From: Achromobacter kerstersii
GTDB taxonomy: Bacteria; Pseudomonadota; Gammaproteobacteria; Burkholderiales; Burkholderiaceae_B
Direction: 5' to 3'
Length of the DNA stretch: 64,000 nt
Assembly: GCF_902859595.1 (NCBI RefSeq)
Contig: NZ_CADIJQ010000001.1
Location: forward strand, 1,426,001-1,490,000
A program made the translations under genes and the position numbers. The notes below the pieces were generated by a model, which saw only the letters and a list, made by a program, of their open reading frames with translations, was not told where the DNA came from and ran no database searches. Positions 60,562-64,000 of the stretch are shown one piece after another (position 1 is the first letter of the stretch; each line of letters opens with the position of its first letter).

Positions 60562-60602
60562 CGATGGGCGGGCATGTCGGGAACGACGCGGCCCGCCCAT
60601 CG
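60562..60602. terminator. Inverted repeat between convergent genes, possible bidirectional terminator
   Basis: Arms CGATGGGCGGG and its complement, eleven bases each, with 19 bases between. It lies between the converging Hsp20 and SDR genes. No T tract, so termination is uncertain. Confidence 0.4.
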
Positions 60603-60607
60603 GCTCA

Positions 60608-61390
60608 TCAGGCCATCTTGTAGCGGGCGGCGGCGCTGGCCATCTTGATATCGCCCAGCAGCGCCTGCCGCGCCCCGTCCAACGCCTCCCAGCGCGATGC
60701 CTCATGCAGCGGCGGAATCGTCACGGTCTCGCGCCGGTCAAAGCCCACCAGCGCCGCATCCACCAGCTCGCCCACGTCCATCACTTCCGGCAGCGCGTTG
60801 ATGTCGATGCCCGCGCGTTGCCAGATTTCGGTGCGCGTGGCGGCGGGCAGCACGGCCTGCACATAGACGCCGGCGGGCGACAACTCTTCGTGCAACGCCT
60901 GCGACAGAAACAACATATAGGCCTTGGTGGCGCCATAAACCGCCATGCCGAACTGCGGCATGAAACCCACCACCGAACCGACATTCACGATGGCGCCCGT
61001 GCCGGCTTGCGCCAAACGCGGTGCAATCGCGCTGGCCAAGCGCGTGGGCGCGGTGCTGTTCAACCCCACCAATTGCGCGACCGCCTTGGGGGTTTGCGCG
61101 ACAAAATTGCCCGTCTGGGCGGCGCCGGCGTTGTTGATCAAAATCTGGATGCGGGCATCGTCGCGCAACCGCGCCTCGACTTGCTCAAGGTCTTCTTCGC
61201 GCGTCAGGTCTGCGGCAAGCACGTCGACCGCCACGCCGTGCTCTTGCCGCAAACGCGCGGCAGCGGCCTCAAGCCGGGCGACGTCACGCGCCACCAGCAC
61301 CAGGTCGTGGCCGCGCTGTGCAAAGCGTTCGGCGTAGGTGGCGCCAATGCCCGAGGACGCGCCGGTAATCAAAACGGTAGGGGAAGTCAT
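60608..61390 (-). CDS. SDR-family oxidoreductase
   Basis: A 260-residue classical-looking SDR: TVLITGASSGIGATYAERF at the N terminus, NNAG (INNAGAAQTGNF) and the catalytic YGATK in AVYGATKAYMLFLSQ, with Ser in VNVGSVVGFMPQ. Downstream of the ene-reductase gene on the same strand by 52 bases, and probably controlled with it by the TetR protein. Substrate not identifiable. Confidence 0.9.
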   Translation of the reverse strand: MTSPTVLITGASSGIGATYAERFAQRGHDLVLVARDVARLEAAAARLRQEHGVAVDVLAADLTREEDLEQVEARLRDDARIQILINNAGAAQTGNFVAQTPKAVAQLVGLNSTAPTRLASAIAPRLAQAGTGAIVNVGSVVGFMPQFGMAVYGATKAYMLFLSQALHEELSPAGVYVQAVLPAATRTEIWQRAGIDINALPEVMDVGELVDAALVGFDRRETVTIPPLHEASRWEALDGARQALLGDIKMASAAARYKMA

Positions 61391-61442
61391 CTTGCGATTC
61401 TCTTTGTAAAGTGGAACGGAACACGCCGCGATAGGCAGCGGA

Positions 61443-62537
61443 TCAACGCGCGTCGGCGTCGGCCAGCGCCGGGTAGTCGATGTAGCCTGCCGCGCCGCCG
61501 CCATAAAGCGTGGCCGGGTCCAACTGCGCCAGCGGCGCGCCGGTCTTCAGGCGCTGGACCAGATCCGGGTTGGAGATGAACGGACGCCCAAAGGCGAACA
61601 GGTCGGCATGGCCTTGGGCGAGCTGGGTTTCGGCCAGCTCCAAGCCATAGCCGTTGTTCGCGATATAGGTGTTCTTGAAGCGTTGGCGCAGCGAACCGTA
61701 GTCAAACGGCGCAACGTCGCGCGGGCCGCCCGTGGCGCCCTCCACCACATGCAGATAGACCACGCCCAGCGCATTGAGCTGGTCGGCGATGTAGTCAAAC
61801 TGCGCCTGCGGATCGCTGCACGAAATGCCATTCGCGGGCGACACCGGCGAAAGCCGCACGCCCGTGCGGTCAGCCCCGACCTCATCCGCCACCGCCTGAG
61901 TCACCTCAAGCAACAGCCGGGCGCGGTTCTGCACCGAACCGCCGTACGCGTCGTTGCGCTGGTTGGCGCCGTCCTTGGCGAACTGCTCAAGCAGATAGCC
62001 GTTGGCGCCGTGAATTTCCACGCCATCGAAGCGCGCCGCAATGGCGTTCGCGGCCGCCTGACGAAAGTCTTCGACGATGCCGGGCAGCTCGTCCAGCGCC
62101 AACGCGCGCGGCGCCGACACCGGCTCAAAGCCATTGTTCACAAACGTCTTGGTCTCGGCGCGAATGGCGGACGGCGCCACGGGCGCGGCCCCGTTCTCTT
62201 GCAAGTCCACGTGCGACACGCGGCCCACATGCCACAGCTGAAGGAATATCTTGCCGCCCTTGGCATGCACGGCCTGCGTCACCTGCCGCCAACCTTCGAC
62301 CTGCGCAGCCGTGTAGATCCCCGGCGTGTCCTGATACCCCTGCCCCTGCTGCGAGATCTGCGTCGCCTCGGCAATCAACAAACCCGCCGAGGCGCGCTGG
62401 CTGTAATAGGTTGCGGCAAACCGGCTGGGAACAAAGCCCGCCTCGGCGCGGTTGCGCGTCAGCGGGGCCATCACGATGCGGTTGGAAAGCGTCAGGGGTC
62501 CCAGGGTGTAGGGCTGGAACAAAGCGTTGTCGGTCAT
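61443..62537 (-). CDS. Old Yellow Enzyme family alkene reductase (NemA-like)
   Basis: A 364-residue FMN-dependent ene-reductase that reduces electrophilic alkenes such as N-ethylmaleimide and enones with NAD(P)H. Family motifs are SNRIVMAPLTRNRAEAGFVPS, FLQLWHVGRVSHVDL, GVEIHGANGYLLEQFAKDGANQRNDAYGGSVQNR and FGRPFISNPDLVQRL. ATG 62537 is chosen over upstream extension. Divergent from a TetR regulator with operator-like repeats between, so it is likely induced by electrophiles. Confidence 0.94.
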   Translation of the reverse strand: MTDNALFQPYTLGPLTLSNRIVMAPLTRNRAEAGFVPSRFAATYYSQRASAGLLIAEATQISQQGQGYQDTPGIYTAAQVEGWRQVTQAVHAKGGKIFLQLWHVGRVSHVDLQENGAAPVAPSAIRAETKTFVNNGFEPVSAPRALALDELPGIVEDFRQAAANAIAARFDGVEIHGANGYLLEQFAKDGANQRNDAYGGSVQNRARLLLEVTQAVADEVGADRTGVRLSPVSPANGISCSDPQAQFDYIADQLNALGVVYLHVVEGATGGPRDVAPFDYGSLRQRFKNTYIANNGYGLELAETQLAQGHADLFAFGRPFISNPDLVQRLKTGAPLAQLDPATLYGGGAAGYIDYPALADADAR

Positions 62538-62629
62538 GGTCAGGGGTCCGTCGAAAAGGGTTGATCGCCGGGGCCGAAGGCGGTGCCTTGGGCGGGTCGC
62601 GGCGCTTGCTGGGTCGGTCAACGGCGTTA

Positions 62630-62649
62630 ATGATGATGATCAACATCTA
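62630..62649. promoter_or_regulatory. Candidate TetR operator, site 1
   Basis: TGATGATGATCAACATC core, matching site 2 at 62664 except for one base; GATG...CATC arms. About 95 bases upstream of the ene-reductase start. Confidence 0.55.
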
Positions 62650-62663
62650 AATCGTCAAGCACT

Positions 62664-62683
62664 TTGATGATGATCGACATCAA
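62664..62683. promoter_or_regulatory. Candidate TetR operator, site 2
   Basis: TTGATGATGATCGACATCAA, six-base perfect arms (TTGATG/CATCAA), 34 bases from site 1. An AT-rich TGTATATTC follows. Confidence 0.6.
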
Positions 62684-62752
62684 TGTATATTCACTGCCTG
62701 GACGCAGCATTGACGTGTAGGCCCAGGGCATCGGGCTGGCGAAATGAAGCGG

Positions 62753-62838
62753 GCGAACTAAGACTCAGGAAATGAGACTCGCGAACTAAGACTGGCGAAC
62801 TAAGACTCGAGAACTAAGACTCGCGAAATAAGGGTCAC
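62753..62838. repeat. Irregular 13-16-bp tandem repeats upstream of the TetR gene
   Basis: Five to six copies of a GCGAACTAAGACTCG-like unit, irregular in length, end 17 bases before the TetR start codon. They replace most of the leader. Confidence 0.85.
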
Positions 62839-62855
62839 CATATGAAGGTCATGAA

Positions 62856-63461
62856 ATGAAGGTAACCAAGGCGCAGGCGCAGGCCAACCGGGCGCACATC
62901 GTTGAGACCGCATCGGCGCTCTTCCGCGAGCGCGGCTACGACGGCGTCGGCGTGGCCGAATTGATGGCCGCCGCCGGGTTCACCCACGGCGGCTTCTACA
63001 AACATTTCCGGTCCAAGGCCGACCTGATGGCCGAAACCGCGGCATCGGGGCTGTCGCAGTCCCAGGCAATGACGGGCCAGATGGACCTGGCCAAGTTCAT
63101 CAACGTCTACGTGTCACGCGCGCACCGCGACGGACGCGGCGCTGGCTGCACCATGGCCGCCCTATGCGGCGACGCCGCGCGCCAGACAGACGACGTCAAG
63201 GCCACCTTCGCGGCGGGCATCGAAGACATGCTGGCGGTGCTGGGCAAGGACGACGTTGCGTCGCAAGATTCAGAGCTGGCTGCGGACCCGAATTCAACCG
63301 CCAAGCGCGCCCGCGCCAAGCGCATTGATTTGCTGGCGCACGTGATTGGCGCCGTCGCGCTGTCGCGCGCCTGCCCCGATGATTCCCCCCTGGCCGACGA
63401 AATCCTCGAAGCCTGCCGCAGCGAACTGCTGGCGTCTTTGGCGCCGAAAGCCGCCGGCTGA
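62856..63461 (+). CDS. TetR-family transcriptional regulator
   Basis: A 201-residue TetR regulator with HTH (VGVAELMAAAGFTHGGFYKHFRSKADLMAE). The C-terminal domain has cysteines in GAGCTMAALCGDAARQ that could sense electrophiles. Divergent from the ene-reductase/SDR operon and likely its repressor. ATG 62856 follows weak purine-rich sequence (AAGGTC). Confidence 0.92.
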   Translation: MKVTKAQAQANRAHIVETASALFRERGYDGVGVAELMAAAGFTHGGFYKHFRSKADLMAETAASGLSQSQAMTGQMDLAKFINVYVSRAHRDGRGAGCTMAALCGDAARQTDDVKATFAAGIEDMLAVLGKDDVASQDSELAADPNSTAKRARAKRIDLLAHVIGAVALSRACPDDSPLADEILEACRSELLASLAPKAAG

Positions 63462-63509
63462 TTCTTCGTTATTCCCGCATTCCCCGCCTATTTGACGGAG
63501 CAAACCGAC

Positions 63510-63962
63510 ATGGCCGAGCACTACCTTGAAGACCTGACCCCTGGACAACGCTTCATCGGCGCCGCCCGCGTGCGCGTCACCCGGGAACGCATCAAAGCCT
63601 TCGCCGCAGAATTCGACCCGCAGCCGTTTCACCTGGACGAAGACGCCGCCAGCGCCACGCTATTCAAAGGCCTGGCCGCCAGCGGCTGGCACACCGCCGC
63701 GCTGACCATGCAACTGCTGGTCGCCAGCGAATTCAAACCGGCAGGCGGCATCATCGGCGCGGGCGTGGACGAAATTCGCTGGCCGATGCCGGTACGCCCG
63801 GATGATGAATTGAGGATTGAAAGCGAAGTGCTGGAGGTGCGGCCGTCGAAGACGCGCCCCCAGCAAGGCTTGGTGAAGGCGCGCACGACAACGCTGAATC
63901 AGAAGGATGAGGTGGTGCAGATCTTCGTCAGCAATTTGGTCGTACAGCGTCGCGGGGAGTAA
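63510..63962 (+). CDS. MaoC-like (R)-specific enoyl-CoA hydratase / dehydratase family protein
   Basis: A 150-residue hot-dog-fold protein. The hydratase 2 motif is FAAEFDPQPFHLDEDAA, with the catalytic Asp and His. ATG 63510 follows ACGGAGCAAACCGAC; a TTG at 63492 would add six residues. Follows the TetR gene by 48 bases on the same strand; the link is unclear. Function probably hydration of an enoyl-CoA, substrate unknown. Confidence 0.9.
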   Translation: MAEHYLEDLTPGQRFIGAARVRVTRERIKAFAAEFDPQPFHLDEDAASATLFKGLAASGWHTAALTMQLLVASEFKPAGGIIGAGVDEIRWPMPVRPDDELRIESEVLEVRPSKTRPQQGLVKARTTTLNQKDEVVQIFVSNLVVQRRGE

Positions 63963-64000
63963 GGAGCGAAGGATAAAGGGCGAGGGATAAAGGATGAGGG
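63963..64000. repeat. Short imperfect repeats after the MaoC-like gene
   Basis: Purine-rich units (GAAGGATAAAGG, GAGGGATAAAGG) start right after the stop codon and continue to the window edge; the array may be longer outside. Confidence 0.65.

Larger units (their letters stand above)
62538..62855. other. Divergent regulatory region of 318 bases
   Basis: No gene is supported. It contains two direct copies of a TetR-like operator near the ene-reductase side and a tandem repeat array near the TetR gene. Confidence 0.7.

Overview
The window is GC-rich, gene-dense chromosomal DNA from a beta-proteobacterium. The two orphan Bug-type (tripartite tricarboxylate) periplasmic receptors, the many LysR regulators each paired with a catabolic gene or transporter, the complete wsp operon and the beta-oxidation and detoxification genes together suggest Alcaligenaceae, most likely Achromobacter or a close Bordetella relative. 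That assignment is an inference. I see no rRNA, tRNA, CRISPR array, insertion sequence or prophage.

Layout: (1) 1-1640: the start of a cation/proton antiporter and an AI-2E family permease, both on the minus strand. (2) 1723-11559: a LysR regulator divergent from a six-gene operon (hydratase/3-hydroxyacyl-CoA dehydrogenase, thiolase, two acyl-CoA dehydrogenases, acyl-CoA ligase, Bug receptor). It resembles pim-type dicarboxylate or alicyclic acid beta-oxidation. (3) 11650-16076: LysR, a second Bug receptor, an M20 peptidase and a GntR regulator. (4) 16187-20858: LysR with a DHA2-type MFS exporter, then a PLP-dependent sulfur amino acid enzyme divergent from an Lrp regulator. (5) 20923-29620: a complete minus-strand wspABCDEFR operon, a chemotaxis-like surface sensing system that makes cyclic di-GMP. 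(6) 29878-34325: an amidase and a LysR/MFS pair. (7) 34322-39002: a DNA repair block with an XPD/DinG-like helicase carrying an N-terminal nuclease-like motif set, a FAN1-like VRR-NUC nuclease and a P-loop protein. (8) 39311-43125: a three-subunit membrane dehydrogenase (Tat small subunit, GMC flavoprotein, triheme cytochrome c).

(9) 44140-53999: a sugar or polyol cluster in two divergent arms. The minus arm has a kinase, a GlpD-like dehydrogenase and a GntR/UTRA regulator. The plus arm has an ABC transporter, an aldo-keto reductase and a class I aldolase. The genes suggest uptake, phosphorylation, oxidation and aldol cleavage of an unidentified polyol. (10) 54062-64000: stress and detoxification functions, including TetR with a metallo-beta-lactamase-fold hydrolase over twin palindromes, a COG2509-type flavoprotein, a tautomerase, an SDR lacking the usual tyrosine, two small heat shock proteins behind a likely sigma-32 promoter, and an Old Yellow Enzyme/SDR operon divergent from a TetR regulator and a MaoC-like hydratase.

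The most unusual feature is not one gene. At least seventeen unrelated short tandem repeat arrays occur, with units of 6, 9, 12, 14, 15, 26, 27 and 45 bp. They lie in linkers, in N- or C-terminal tails of proteins, or in short gaps next to stop codons. Inside genes the units are multiples of three and stay open; 14-bp units occur only between genes. The one 26-bp duplication, at the end of the first beta-oxidation gene, shifts the frame and rewrites the last residues. This looks like continuing minisatellite formation tolerated at gene edges.
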